This document shows, piece by piece, positions 9,636 through 21,256 of a DNA stretch of 64,000 nt. The position numbers and the translations under genes were made by a program. Under the pieces are notes generated by a model. It did not search any database. It was given only the letters and a program-made list of their open reading frames with translations, and was not told where the DNA came from. Source of the stretch: Nocardioides terrigena (lineage in GTDB: Bacteria; Actinomycetota; Actinomycetes; Propionibacteriales; Nocardioidaceae); the NCBI RefSeq assembly GCF_003047265.1, contig NZ_PZYY01000003.1, positions 248,001 through 312,000 of the forward strand. The letters run 5' to 3'. The stretch's first letter is position 1, and every line of letters begins with the position of its first letter.

Positions 9636-9862
9636 TGGCTCGCGCGCACCGGCGACCGCCGCGGGCGGGGGTGGAGTGGGAGTTCGAGACGCTGACCCTG
9701 CCCCGTGACTTCTCTCGCAACGTGGTGACCAGGGTGCTCGTCGAACGCGCGGAGCACGGCGGCTGGGAGCTCGACCGGCTGCGGATCGGCAACGACGGAG
9801 TACGACGTGTGGTGCTGCGCCGCAAGATCATCCGCCAGCGCCTGACGCTCTTCGCCGGCTGA
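9635..9862 (+). CDS. DUF5703 family small protein
   Basis: This 75-residue basic protein matches the actinobacterial DUF5703 family, with WEFETLTLPRD followed by GGWELDRLR and a basic RRVVLRRKIIRQ tail. The function is unknown. Its ATG overlaps the stop of the aldo/keto reductase as TGATG, which is strong evidence for translational coupling. The layout, aromatic and acidic first half and Arg-rich end, resembles other family members from memory. Confidence 0.85.
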   Translation: MARAHRRPPRAGVEWEFETLTLPRDFSRNVVTRVLVERAEHGGWELDRLRIGNDGVRRVVLRRKIIRQRLTLFAG

Positions 9863-9988
9863 GCCTCCTGCGGTCGCCCCGGCCGGGAGCGGGCCACTCA
9901 GGGCCACCGGACCTGTGGATCGTCCATCTCCCACGCTCCCTGTGGAGGAGCGTTCGACGCGATCCCGGCGTCGGCGCACGCTGGGTCC

Positions 9989-10645
9989 ATGACCCCGTTC
10001 CACGACGTCAACGCCCCGCACGGCACGCCACCCCAGGTCCCTCGTCCACGTCGCGACGCCCGAGGGCGCCCCGGCCGCTCCGGTCAGCCCTGGGCCGACG
10101 AGGACTACGAGCGGCTGGTGGCGCTGGTCCGCGAGGGCCACGACGTGCCCGCGATCGCCGACGCGCTGGAGCGCACGGAGGGCGCCGTCACCCCGCGACT
10201 GCGCGCCCTGCTGCCGCCCGAGCAGCGGGCCATCCTCGCCGACCGGGTGCTCCCGACGCTGCGGGGGCACGTCCGGGAGCAGCCGGACTACCCGTGGGCC
10301 GAGATCATGGTCCGGCTCCCTCCCCCGGCGCCCGTGGTCCAACGGGTCGAGCACCTCGCCGGCGCCGCCGGGCTCGAGGTGGCGCTGCTGCTCGAGGCGG
10401 CGTGGGCGCTCCTGCACTGCGAGACCGCCGACGCCGGCGCGGTGCGCGAGGTCTGCGACGAGGTGGTCGCTCGTGGCCTCGACGAGGAGCTGACGGCTCG
10501 GCTGGTGTCCGCGCTGCTGTGCCGCGTCCCTCCTGCCACCCCTGACGAGGCGCGCTACGCCGCGATGGCCCGGCTGGACCGGGCCCGCGGGCTCACGTCC
10601 TCCCGCTCCCGCTACGACGCCCACCCGTCGGAGCACGGGTGGTGA
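9989..10645 (+). CDS. hypothetical protein with SANT/Myb-like N-terminal helix segment
   Basis: This 218-residue protein is not assigned. After a basic, Pro-rich N-terminus, residues about 33-70 (PWADEDYERLVALVREG, then DVPAIADALERTEGAV) look like a helix-turn-helix of the SANT or sigma-like kind, in which bulky residues are scanned and DNA may be bound. The rest is Leu/Ala-rich and helical. The start is uncertain because only a weak CACGCT-like -10 lies upstream. It ends 6 bp from the convergent M20 peptidase stop. The high-GC third-position pattern agrees with it being a real gene. Confidence 0.7.
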   Translation: MTPFHDVNAPHGTPPQVPRPRRDARGRPGRSGQPWADEDYERLVALVREGHDVPAIADALERTEGAVTPRLRALLPPEQRAILADRVLPTLRGHVREQPDYPWAEIMVRLPPPAPVVQRVEHLAGAAGLEVALLLEAAWALLHCETADAGAVREVCDEVVARGLDEELTARLVSALLCRVPPATPDEARYAAMARLDRARGLTSSRSRYDAHPSEHGW

Positions 10646-10651
10646 GCCGGC

Positions 10652-11989
10652 TCAGAGCTCGTCGAGAAAGCGGTCGAAGACCCGCGCCCCGAACTCCAGC
10701 GCATCCACCGGCACCCGCTCGTCGACGCCGTGGAAGAGCGCCGTGAAGTCCAGGTCCGCCGGCAGCCGCAGCGGCGCGAAGCCGTAGGAGGTCATGCCCA
10801 GCTTGGTGAAGTGCTTGGCGTCCGTGCCGCCGCTCATGAGGTACGGCGCGACGACGGCGTCGGGGTCCTCGGCCATCAGCGAGCGGGTCATCGCGTCGAC
10901 CAGGTGGCCCTCGTAGGGCATCTCCCACGGCTGCTGGTGGGAGAGGAAGTCGATCTCGACCCCCTCCCCGCACAGCTCGCGCAGGGTGGTGAAGAACTCG
11001 TCCTCGTAGCCCGGCAGGAAGCGGCCGTCGACGTGCGCGGTCGCCTCGGTGGGGATCACGTTGACCTTGTAGCCGGCGCCGAGCATCGTCGGGTTGGCGG
11101 TGTTGCGGATCACCGCGCCGAGCATCCGCGCGGCACTGCCGAACTCGTCGATCAGCTCGACCGCGTTGTCCGGGGTGGCCTCGGTGCCGGCGATGTCGGC
11201 GACGGTGGCCAGCAGGACCTCCATGGTCGGCGTCAGCCGCACCGGCCACTCGTGGGCGCCGATCCGGGCGACGGCGCCGCTGAGGCGGGTGACCGCGTTG
11301 TCGGTGTTGATCATCGAGCCGTGGCCGGCGCGCCCGCGGGCCGTGAGCTTCATCCAGGCCATGCCCTTCTCGGCGGCCTCGATGAGGTAGATCCGACGGC
11401 CGCGGACGGTCGCGCTGAAGCCGCCGACCTCACCGATCGCCTCGGTGCAGTCGGCGATCTCGTCCGGGTGCTGCTCCACGAGGACCTCGGCACCCTTGTG
11501 GCCGCCGGCCTCCTCGTCGGCCGTCAGGCAGAGCACCAGCTCGCGGTCGGGCAGCCGGCCGGCCCGGGCCCGGGCGCGGACCACACTGAGGAGCATGGCG
11601 TCGAAGTCCTTCATGTCGACGGCGCCGCGACCCCACACGAAGCCGTCCTGCACCTCGCCGGAGAAGGGGTGGACCTGCCAGTCGTCCGCCGCGGCGGGGA
11701 CCACGTCGAGGTGGCCGTGCACGAGCAGCGGCGGCTTGGTCGAGCCGGGCGACCCGCCCCACCGGGCGACGAGGTTGGTCCGGCCCGGCTCGGACTCGTA
11801 GAGACGCGACTCGATGCCGACCTCGTCGAGCAGCGTGGCGACGTACTCTGCCGCCTTCCGCTCCCCCGGGCCGTCCTCGTCGCCGTAGTTGGAGGTGTCG
11901 ATGCGGATCAGGTCGCGGCACAGGTCGACGACCTCGCCCGCGGGGTCGTGGGCGGGGTCGAGAGGGGTCACCGAGGTCTCGTCAGCCAT
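10652..11989 (-). CDS. M20 family metallopeptidase
   Basis: This 445-residue zinc hydrolase of the M20/M25/M40 family removes terminal residues from peptides or acyl groups from amino acids. The metal ligands are visible: HGHLD at 91-95, Asp125 in GAVDMK, the catalytic and ligand pair Glu159-Glu160 in ADEEAGG, and a C-terminal KHF around 410. A dimerisation lid domain lies in the middle. I preferred the ATG at 11989 over one three codons upstream, because CAGGAT sits seven bases before it, like the leaderless starts elsewhere in the window. Confidence 0.92.
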   Translation of the reverse strand: MADETSVTPLDPAHDPAGEVVDLCRDLIRIDTSNYGDEDGPGERKAAEYVATLLDEVGIESRLYESEPGRTNLVARWGGSPGSTKPPLLVHGHLDVVPAAADDWQVHPFSGEVQDGFVWGRGAVDMKDFDAMLLSVVRARARAGRLPDRELVLCLTADEEAGGHKGAEVLVEQHPDEIADCTEAIGEVGGFSATVRGRRIYLIEAAEKGMAWMKLTARGRAGHGSMINTDNAVTRLSGAVARIGAHEWPVRLTPTMEVLLATVADIAGTEATPDNAVELIDEFGSAARMLGAVIRNTANPTMLGAGYKVNVIPTEATAHVDGRFLPGYEDEFFTTLRELCGEGVEIDFLSHQQPWEMPYEGHLVDAMTRSLMAEDPDAVVAPYLMSGGTDAKHFTKLGMTSYGFAPLRLPADLDFTALFHGVDERVPVDALEFGARVFDRFLDEL

Positions 11990-12068
11990 GACCCCCATCC
12001 TGCCCCAGGGACGGGGGGACCCCGATTCGGGTGTTGGGCAGGCGTTTTGCTACGGTTCTCCAGCACTC

Positions 12069-12154
12069 GTCCGGGTGGCGGAATTGGCAGACGCGCTAGC
12101 TTGAGGTGCTAGTGCCCGTATTAGGGCGTGGGGGTTCAAGTCCCCCCTCGGACA
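12069..12154 (+). tRNA. tRNA-Leu (anticodon GAG)
   Basis: The 86-nt tRNA has a seven-base-pair acceptor stem (GTCCGGG with CTCGGAC), an anticodon stem CTAGC/GCTAG enclosing TTGAGGT (anticodon GAG at 12103-12105), a long leucine-type variable arm, and a T arm with GGTTCAAGTC. The discriminator is A and CCA is not encoded. A TACGGT -10 at 12051-12056 would start transcription a few bases upstream. The codons read are CUC and CUU. Confidence 0.97.
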
Positions 12155-12161
12155 CTGAGAA

Positions 12162-12192
12162 GGCTCCGGCTCCACGGGGCCTTTTCTTCATT
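12162..12192 (+). terminator. intrinsic terminator after tRNA-Leu
   Basis: A seven-pair stem (GGCTCCG with CGGGGCC, one G-T pair) closes a six-base loop and is followed by TTTTCTTCATTT. It sits 8 bp after the tRNA. It is the only clear hairpin with a T-tract in the window; other terminator-like hairpins here lack the tract. Confidence 0.85.
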
Positions 12193-12213
12193 TCGGGGCC
12201 ACGGAGGAGCGGG

Positions 12214-12405
12214 TCAACGCCCGCGGCGAGGACGGCCCGAAGGTCCCATCCTGTGGTGCACCCGGGCCGGCGCCTCACCGAGGCCCCGCACCCCCGGGGC
12301 GTCCGACTCCATCGGCCCGTCGGGGTCGCGACGCCAGCGGCGCTCGAGGAACCAGCCGGCGACGGAGAAGTAGGCGACCAGGGCGCCGACCACGATCCAC
12401 ACCAT
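12214..12405 (-). CDS. small single-pass membrane protein
   Basis: This 63-residue protein starts with a hydrophobic helix (WIVVGALVAYFSVAGWF) followed by a basic and polar tail (ERRWRRDPDG). It is not in a family I recognise. Support for it being real comes from TAGGGT ending six bases before the ATG, the same arrangement as at many genes here, and from a sensible hydrophobic-then-basic topology. It lies between the tRNA terminator and the HAD hydrolase. Confidence 0.6.
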   Translation of the reverse strand: MVWIVVGALVAYFSVAGWFLERRWRRDPDGPMESDAPGVRGLGEAPARVHHRMGPSGRPRRGR

Positions 12406-12433
12406 GGCGCGACCCTACGCTCGCGGCGTCCGT

Positions 12434-13048
12434 TCAGGGAGTGCCCAGCCGGATCCCGTGCGAGGCCAGCAGGTCGGCCAAGGAGCCGGGCCCGCGCTCG
12501 AAGTGCCAGTGCTCGGCGACCAGTCCCGCCGCCCGCGCGCCCTCGACGTTGGCCTCGTTGTCGTCGACGAAGAGCACCTCGTGCGCCGGCGCCCCGATGC
12601 GTCGTACGACGCGGTGGAAGAACTCCGGGTCCGGCTTGGCGGCCCCGACCTCCCACGAGTAGGCGCTCACGTCGAAGCGGTCCCGGTAGCCGAGCACGTC
12701 GTGCATGTACGTGCCGCGGTGGCGCTCCTGGTTGGTGGCGAGGTGCACCCCGTAGCCGGCGCTGCGCAGCGCCGACACGACCTCGAAGGACGAGGCGACC
12801 TCGTCGATGCGGTGCCACACCGCGGCGTACACCTCCGCGACCGGGGTCGCGACGCCGTACTCCAGCAGCCTCGCCTCGAGCATCGGCAGGTAGTCGCCCT
12901 CGCCGGCCAGGGTGGGCTCCTCGTCGGCCCACGTCCGGTGGAGGAACCCGCGGGAGCGGTCGCCGAGGAAGGGCTCCATCGCGGCGTACCAGCCGCCGGG
13001 AAGGTCCTGGACGACGCCGTCGGCGTCGAGCAGCACGTGCGTGATCAC
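12434..13048 (-). CDS. HAD-IA family hydrolase
   Basis: This 204-residue phosphatase-like protein has HAD motif I as LLDADG with Asp8 and Asp10, motif II near LATNQ, and motif IV as LFVDDNEANV. The substrate is unknown. I chose the GTG at 13048, three codons inside the longest frame, because TAGGGT at 13061-13056 ends seven bases upstream. That hexamer overlaps the -10 of the divergent LysR-like gene, so both genes share one promoter core. Confidence 0.88.
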   Translation of the reverse strand: MITHVLLDADGVVQDLPGGWYAAMEPFLGDRSRGFLHRTWADEEPTLAGEGDYLPMLEARLLEYGVATPVAEVYAAVWHRIDEVASSFEVVSALRSAGYGVHLATNQERHRGTYMHDVLGYRDRFDVSAYSWEVGAAKPDPEFFHRVVRRIGAPAHEVLFVDDNEANVEGARAAGLVAEHWHFERGPGSLADLLASHGIRLGTP

Positions 13049-13055
13049 GAGGCTC

Positions 13056-13065
13056 ACCCTAGGCT
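13056..13065. promoter_or_regulatory. bidirectional promoter with overlapping -10 elements
   Basis: The ten bases ACCCTAGGCT read TAGGCT on the plus strand (13060-13065) and TAGGGT on the minus strand (13061-13056), built around the palindrome CCTAGG. The plus start codon (GTG, 13072) is six bases away and the minus one (GTG, 13048) seven bases away. One symmetric core could therefore start two divergent leaderless mRNAs. Confidence 0.65.
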
Positions 13066-13071
13066 CGCCGG

Positions 13072-13662
13072 GTGACCGCCAACCTGCGCCCGACCCTGCG
13101 GGTCGGCTTCGTGACCGGTGCCACCCCCGACAAGTGGGCGCGTGCCTGGCGCGAGCGCCGACGTGAGCGGCTCGAGCTGGTCCCCGTCAGCGAGGACGAG
13201 CAGGTCGAGGGAGTCCGCGACGGCAGCCTCGACATGGCCCTCGTCCGGCTGCCCGTCGACACGGACGACCTCCACTGCATCCGGTTGTACGACGAGGTGC
13301 CGGTCGTCGTCGCCGGCCTCGAGCACGTCGTCGGCGCGGTCGACGAGGTGACCCTCGACGACCTGGCCGACGAGCAGCTGGTGCGCCCGCACGCCAGCGG
13401 CTGGACGCCCACCGCCGAGCAGCTCGACTGGCCGCCGATGTCGGAGAGGGACGCGATCGAGACCGTGGCCGCCGGCACCGGCGTGGTGGTCGTGCCGATG
13501 AGCGTGGCCCGGCTCCACCAGCGCAAGGACGTGGTGAGCCGGCCGGTGACGGACCTGGAGCCCACCACCATCGCTCTGGTCTGGCTCCGGGACCGAGACG
13601 ACGACGTGACGCAGGCCTTCGTCGGCGTGGTCCGGGGACGCCGGGTCACGAGCTCGCGCTGA
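13072..13662 (+). CDS. LysR-type substrate-binding domain protein without a DNA-binding domain
   Basis: This 196-residue protein resembles the effector-binding half of a LysR regulator. It opens with TLRVGFVTGATPDKW, has the family's DMALVRLPVD segment, and ends in a VVVVPMSVARL-type strand. The 60-residue winged helix-turn-helix that normally precedes it is absent, and the TAGGCT/GTG arrangement argues against an upstream start. It may be a ligand-binding antagonist or a decayed regulator. Its last 17 bp overlap the convergent nucleosidase gene. Confidence 0.82.
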   Translation: MTANLRPTLRVGFVTGATPDKWARAWRERRRERLELVPVSEDEQVEGVRDGSLDMALVRLPVDTDDLHCIRLYDEVPVVVAGLEHVVGAVDEVTLDDLADEQLVRPHASGWTPTAEQLDWPPMSERDAIETVAAGTGVVVVPMSVARLHQRKDVVSRPVTDLEPTTIALVWLRDRDDDVTQAFVGVVRGRRVTSSR

Positions 13663-14200
13663 GCCACTCCTCGAGCCACCGGCCCAGCACCACCGCGCTG
13701 GCCTCCACCCGGCTCGGCCAGTCCATCGCGGACTCGTCGGCCTCGTCGCTCACGTGCTTGACCAGCCGGACCGGCACGCCGAAGGACCGCGCGGCGAACG
13801 CGACGGCGTACCCCTCCATGTCGACGAGGTGCGCCGCGAGCGCCAGCCGGTCGCGGACCAGCGGGTCGGTGACGAACACGTCGCCCGTCGCCAGCACCAC
13901 GCCGGACTCCCCCACCACGAGCCGCTCCTCGGGGTCGTGGCCGAGCGAGCGCACGATGTCGGCGTTGATGTCGTGGTTGATCACGACACCCGGCTCGTGC
14001 AGGCCGGTGAGCCCGTCACGCAACGCGCCGGCGGTGCCGATGTTGACGACGGTGAGCCCAGCGACGTCGTCGTACGCCGCCAGCGCACGCGCCGTGGCGA
14101 CGGCCGCGGCGGTCTTGCCCATGCCGGTGACGACGAGCGGGAGGTCGGGCGGGACGTGGGCGGCTTCGGCCGCGGTGGCGGCCACGACGAGGGTGTGCAC
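13646..14200 (-). CDS. nucleosidase (MTA/SAH nucleosidase-like)
   Basis: This 184-residue protein belongs to the purine nucleoside phosphorylase / MTA-SAH nucleosidase superfamily. It has the N-terminal VVTGMGKTAAA loop, NIGTAGAL in the middle, and DMEGYAVA, where the Met-Glu pair binds the ribose. SDEADESAMDW carries the likely catalytic Asp. It is shorter than Pfs (about 230). Release of adenine from S-adenosylhomocysteine or methylthioadenosine is the best guess. The GTG at 14200 is supported by TAGCGT ending six bases upstream. Confidence 0.85.
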   Translation of the reverse strand: MHTLVVAATAAEAAHVPPDLPLVVTGMGKTAAAVATARALAAYDDVAGLTVVNIGTAGALRDGLTGLHEPGVVINHDINADIVRSLGHDPEERLVVGESGVVLATGDVFVTDPLVRDRLALAAHLVDMEGYAVAFAARSFGVPVRLVKHVSDEADESAMDWPSRVEASAVVLGRWLEEWLSASS

Positions 14201-14299
14201 CTCGTCACGCTAGCCCTTCCTGGTTAGCCCTTTGACAACCCAGCACCTAGTGTCGACGGGCCCGTTCACCCGAGTAGCTCCAGGAGGTGTCACCTTCCA

Positions 14300-16066
14300 G
14301 TGACCCAGGAAAAGACGTCGGAGCGCCCGCTCTCCGACCCCTTCAAGTCACCCACCGACACGGTGATCCCGCACCCCGCTCTGGACGTCGAGCCCTCCGC
14401 CGAGTCCGAGCGCCCCCAGCTCCTCGACAAGGTCGTCTTCGGCGTCACCGCCGCGATCGCGATCGGCTTCCTGCTGTGGGGGTTCCTCGACACCGCCTCG
14501 CTGGCCAGCGCCTCGGGCACGGCCCTCACCGGCACGATGGAGTACCTCGGCTGGCTGTTCGTCCTCACGTCGTCCGCCTTCGTCGTCTTCGCCCTGTGGC
14601 TCGCCCTGGGCAAGTACGGCAACATCCCCCTCGGTCGCGACGGGGACGAGCCGGAGTTCTCCACCACCTCGTGGGTCGCCATGATGTTCTCCGCCGGCAT
14701 GGGCATCGGGCTGATGTTCTACGGCGTCAACGAGCCGCTCACGTTCTTCGCCGACACCGACGGCTTCGCGCCGCCCGGCTCCGAGACCCTCGCCGACCCG
14801 CAGCGCGCCGAGAACGCGATGGCGCACACGCTGTTCCACTGGACCCTGCACCCGTGGGCCATCTACGCGGTCGTCGGTCTCGCCATCGCGTACGGCGTCT
14901 ACCGCAAGGGTCGCCTCCAGCTCATCAGCTCGGCCTTCGAGCCCCTGCTCGGCAAGCACGCCAACGGCCCGGCCGGCAAGGTCATCGACATCCTCGCGAT
15001 CTTCGCGACGCTCTTCGGCTCTGCCGCGTCGCTCGGTCTCGGTGCCATCCAGATCGCCAGCGGCCTGCGCATCGTCACCGGCCTCGGCGAGGTCGGCAAC
15101 GGCGTGCTCGTCGCCATCATCGCGGTCCTCACCGTCTGCTTCGTGCTGTCGGCCGTCTCCGGCGTCGCCAAGGGCATCCAGTGGCTCTCCAACATCAACA
15201 TGGTGCTGGCGCTGACGCTCGCGGTGTTCGTGTTCGTCGTCGGTCCGACGATGTTCATCCTTGACATCATCCCGACGTCGATCGCCTCCTACGTGCGCGA
15301 GCTGCCGACCATGGCCGGTCGCACCAACGCCGACGGCGAGGCCGCGGCCGCGTGGCTCAGCAGCTACACGGTCTTCTACTGGGCCTGGTGGATCTCGTGG
15401 ACCCCGTTCGTCGGGATGTTCATCGCACGGATCTCGCGCGGGCGCACGATCCGCCAGTTCGTCACCGGCGTGCTGCTGGTCCCCAGCCTGGTCACCCTGG
15501 TCTGGTTCGCGATCTTCGGCGGCGCGGCCATCAAGCTCCAGATGGACGGCACCGACGTCTACGGCGCCGGTGCCCTCGAGGACCAGCTCTTCACCGTGCT
15601 CGACCAGTTCCCGCTGGCCACCGTCTCCAGCATCCTGGTGATGGTCCTGGTGGCGATCTTCTTCATCTCCGGTGCCGACGCGGCGTCGATCGTGATGGGG
15701 TCGCTCTCGCAGAACGGTGCCATCGAGCCCAGCAAGGCGCCGGTGATCTTCTGGGGCGTCGCGACCGGCGGCGTGGCCGCGGTCATGCTGCTGGTCGGTG
15801 GAGACACCGCCCTCGACGGCCTCAAGACGATCACCATCGTGGCGGCCGTGCCGTTCGTGGTGGTGATGATCGGCCTGTGCGTGTCCCTGGTGAAGGACCT
15901 CAGCCAGGACCCGATGATCGTCCGGACGCGGGTGGCCCGCGAGGCCGTCCACGACGCCGTGATCGCGGGCGTCACCGAGCACGGGGACGACTTCCGCCTC
16001 TCCGTCGAGCAGGAGCCCGGCGCGGACGACACGTCCACCGCGCGCCCCTCGCAGACGAAGGCCTGA
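14300..16066 (+). CDS. BCCT family transporter (betaine/choline/carnitine type)
   Basis: This 588-residue secondary transporter has twelve predicted membrane helices, a polar N-terminal tail of about 45 residues, and the BCCT signature WAWWISWTPFVGMFIAR around residues 360-377. A GMGIGLMFYGVNEP segment lies in the substrate path. It probably takes up a quaternary ammonium compound for osmoprotection. The GTG start is preceded by AGGAGGTG ten bases upstream, so this gene is leadered, unlike many neighbours. It ends 34 bp from the convergent guaB1 stop, within a hairpin zone. Confidence 0.94.
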   Translation: MTQEKTSERPLSDPFKSPTDTVIPHPALDVEPSAESERPQLLDKVVFGVTAAIAIGFLLWGFLDTASLASASGTALTGTMEYLGWLFVLTSSAFVVFALWLALGKYGNIPLGRDGDEPEFSTTSWVAMMFSAGMGIGLMFYGVNEPLTFFADTDGFAPPGSETLADPQRAENAMAHTLFHWTLHPWAIYAVVGLAIAYGVYRKGRLQLISSAFEPLLGKHANGPAGKVIDILAIFATLFGSAASLGLGAIQIASGLRIVTGLGEVGNGVLVAIIAVLTVCFVLSAVSGVAKGIQWLSNINMVLALTLAVFVFVVGPTMFILDIIPTSIASYVRELPTMAGRTNADGEAAAAWLSSYTVFYWAWWISWTPFVGMFIARISRGRTIRQFVTGVLLVPSLVTLVWFAIFGGAAIKLQMDGTDVYGAGALEDQLFTVLDQFPLATVSSILVMVLVAIFFISGADAASIVMGSLSQNGAIEPSKAPVIFWGVATGGVAAVMLLVGGDTALDGLKTITIVAAVPFVVVMIGLCVSLVKDLSQDPMIVRTRVAREAVHDAVIAGVTEHGDDFRLSVEQEPGADDTSTARPSQTKA

Positions 16067-16082
16067 CCCAGCACCACCCCGG

Positions 16083-19627
<3,545 letters not shown>

Positions 19628-19724
19628 GGCCCGAAGGTACTGCGCGCGGTTGAGCCGTCGTACTCAGGGGACGTCGGGTAGCGCGACAGGTCCGCGGCGA
19701 ACCCGCCGCGACGAGGCTCCTCCC

Positions 19725-20015
19725 ATGCCCAACACAGCCAGCACCACCGCCAAGAACACCACCGCCTTCGCCGCCCAGGCCGCGATCTCCTTCGGGGCCG
19801 CGCTGTTCGCGATGCTCGTCGCCGTCTACTTCATGGACGCCGACCCGTGGGTCAAGGGATTCCTCGCCCTCGGGACGCTCTACCTGACGACCTCGACCTT
19901 CACGCTCGCCAAGGTCGTGCGCGACATGCAGGAGGACACGACCGTCATGCACCGGCTCGACCAGGCCCGCCTCGACAAGGCGCTGTCGCAGCACGACCCG
20001 TTCAAGTCGGCCTGA
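19725..20015 (+). CDS. YiaA/YiaB family inner membrane protein
   Basis: This 96-residue protein has a polar Thr-rich N-terminus, two membrane helices (about residues 14-32 and 43-60), and a charged C-terminal tail. That matches the YiaA/YiaB domain arrangement. The function is unknown. The start at 19725 is the first Met before the helices; a weak GAGGCT -10-like hexamer lies six bases upstream. The gene stands alone, divergent from the decarboxylase and convergent with the acyl-CoA dehydrogenase pair. Confidence 0.8.
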   Translation: MPNTASTTAKNTTAFAAQAAISFGAALFAMLVAVYFMDADPWVKGFLALGTLYLTTSTFTLAKVVRDMQEDTTVMHRLDQARLDKALSQHDPFKSA

Positions 20016-20041
20016 TCGCCCGGGCCCGGACGGCGCGTCGC

Positions 20042-21256
20042 TCAGCGCAGCTGGGCGCTCGTCAGCCCCAGCAGCCGCCGGGCGACGATGAGCAGCTGGA
20101 TCTGCTGGGTCCCCTCGAAGATGTCCAGGATCTTGGAGTCGCGCGACCACTTCTCCAGCAGCTCGACCTCGCTGTAGCCCAGCGAGCCGGCCAGCTGGAC
20201 GCACGAGAGCGTGATGTCGGAGCCGACCCGGCCCGCCTTCGCCTTGGCCATCGAGGCCTCCAGCGAGTTGGGCCGGCGGTTGTCCGCCATCCAGGCGGCC
20301 TGCATCGTGAGCAGCTGGGCGCCCTCCCAGTCGGCCTCGAGCCGGAGGAACGTCGCCGCCGCGGCGGACTGCACCTGGGCGGGGCGGTCGTAGTCGATCT
20401 CGACCCCGGCCTGCTCGAGCAGGTCGCGGGTGAGGTCCAGGGACGCACGGGCGCAGCCGACGGCCATCGCGGCCACCAGCGGCCGGGTGTTGTCGAAGGT
20501 CGCCATCGCCCCGGCGAAGCCCTGCTTGACGTCGACCTCCGGGGAGCCGAGGAGGTCCTCGGCGGGCACGCGGCAGTCGGTGAACGTGATCGCGGCGGTG
20601 TCGGAGGCCCGGATGCCGAGCTTGTGCTCGAGACGCTCGACCTTCATCCCGGGGTTGTCCTTGCGGACCACGAACGACTTGATCGCCGCCCGGCCCAGGG
20701 ACTTGTCGAGCGTCGCCCACACGACCACGCTGTCGGCGCGCTCGCCGGAGGTGACGTAGATCTTCTCGCCGTTGATGACGTACTCGTCGCCGTCGAGGCG
20801 AGCGGTCGTGGAGATGCTCGCGGAGTCCGAGCCGGTGCTGGGCTCGGTGATGGCCATCGCGGCCCACGTCCCGGCGTACCTCTCCTGTTGCTCGGGCGTC
20901 GCGACGGACGCGATGGCCGAGTTGCCGAGGCCCTGGCGGGGCATGGACAGCAGCAGGCCGGTGTCGCCCCAGCACATCTCGGCGATCGACATGACGGAGG
21001 CGAGGTTGGCGCCGTTGCGGACACCGCCGGAGTCGTCCTCGGCCTCGTCGCGGCGTACGCCGGACGCGCCCGCCCCCTCCGCCGACCCGGACTCGGAGAG
21101 CCCGTCGATCATCGCGGCGAGCAGGTCGAGCTCCTGGGGATAGGCGTGCTCCTCGCGGTCGTACTTGCGCGAGATGGGCCGCAGCATGTTCATCGCGACC
21201 TGGTGGGCCTGGTCGACGAGCGTGCGGTGCTTCCTGGGGGTCTCGAGGTTGATCAT
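20042..21256 (-). CDS. acyl-CoA dehydrogenase (first of a coupled pair)
   Basis: This 404-residue flavoprotein oxidises acyl-CoA thioesters at C2-C3. It has MAITEPSTGSDSASI (FAD and substrate contact) and the C-terminal FEGTQQIQLLIVARRLLG, with the catalytic Glu at about 380. The N-terminal domain carries an extra Gly/Ser/Glu-rich insert (about residues 52-72). Its ATG overlaps the stop of the upstream dehydrogenase gene in TGATG, so the two proteins are probably made in equal amounts and may form a heteromer, as with paired FadE proteins in Mycobacterium. Confidence 0.94.
   Translation of the reverse strand: MINLETPRKHRTLVDQAHQVAMNMLRPISRKYDREEHAYPQELDLLAAMIDGLSESGSAEGAGASGVRRDEAEDDSGGVRNGANLASVMSIAEMCWGDTGLLLSMPRQGLGNSAIASVATPEQQERYAGTWAAMAITEPSTGSDSASISTTARLDGDEYVINGEKIYVTSGERADSVVVWATLDKSLGRAAIKSFVVRKDNPGMKVERLEHKLGIRASDTAAITFTDCRVPAEDLLGSPEVDVKQGFAGAMATFDNTRPLVAAMAVGCARASLDLTRDLLEQAGVEIDYDRPAQVQSAAAATFLRLEADWEGAQLLTMQAAWMADNRRPNSLEASMAKAKAGRVGSDITLSCVQLAGSLGYSEVELLEKWSRDSKILDIFEGTQQIQLLIVARRLLGLTSAQLR

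Noticed and set aside
14221-14299. TTGACA at 14231 as a -35 for the BCCT gene, with TAGTGT as -10.
   Set aside because: The two hexamers are only ten bases apart, which is too close for a sigma-70-type promoter, and no other -10 was found at 16-18 bp.
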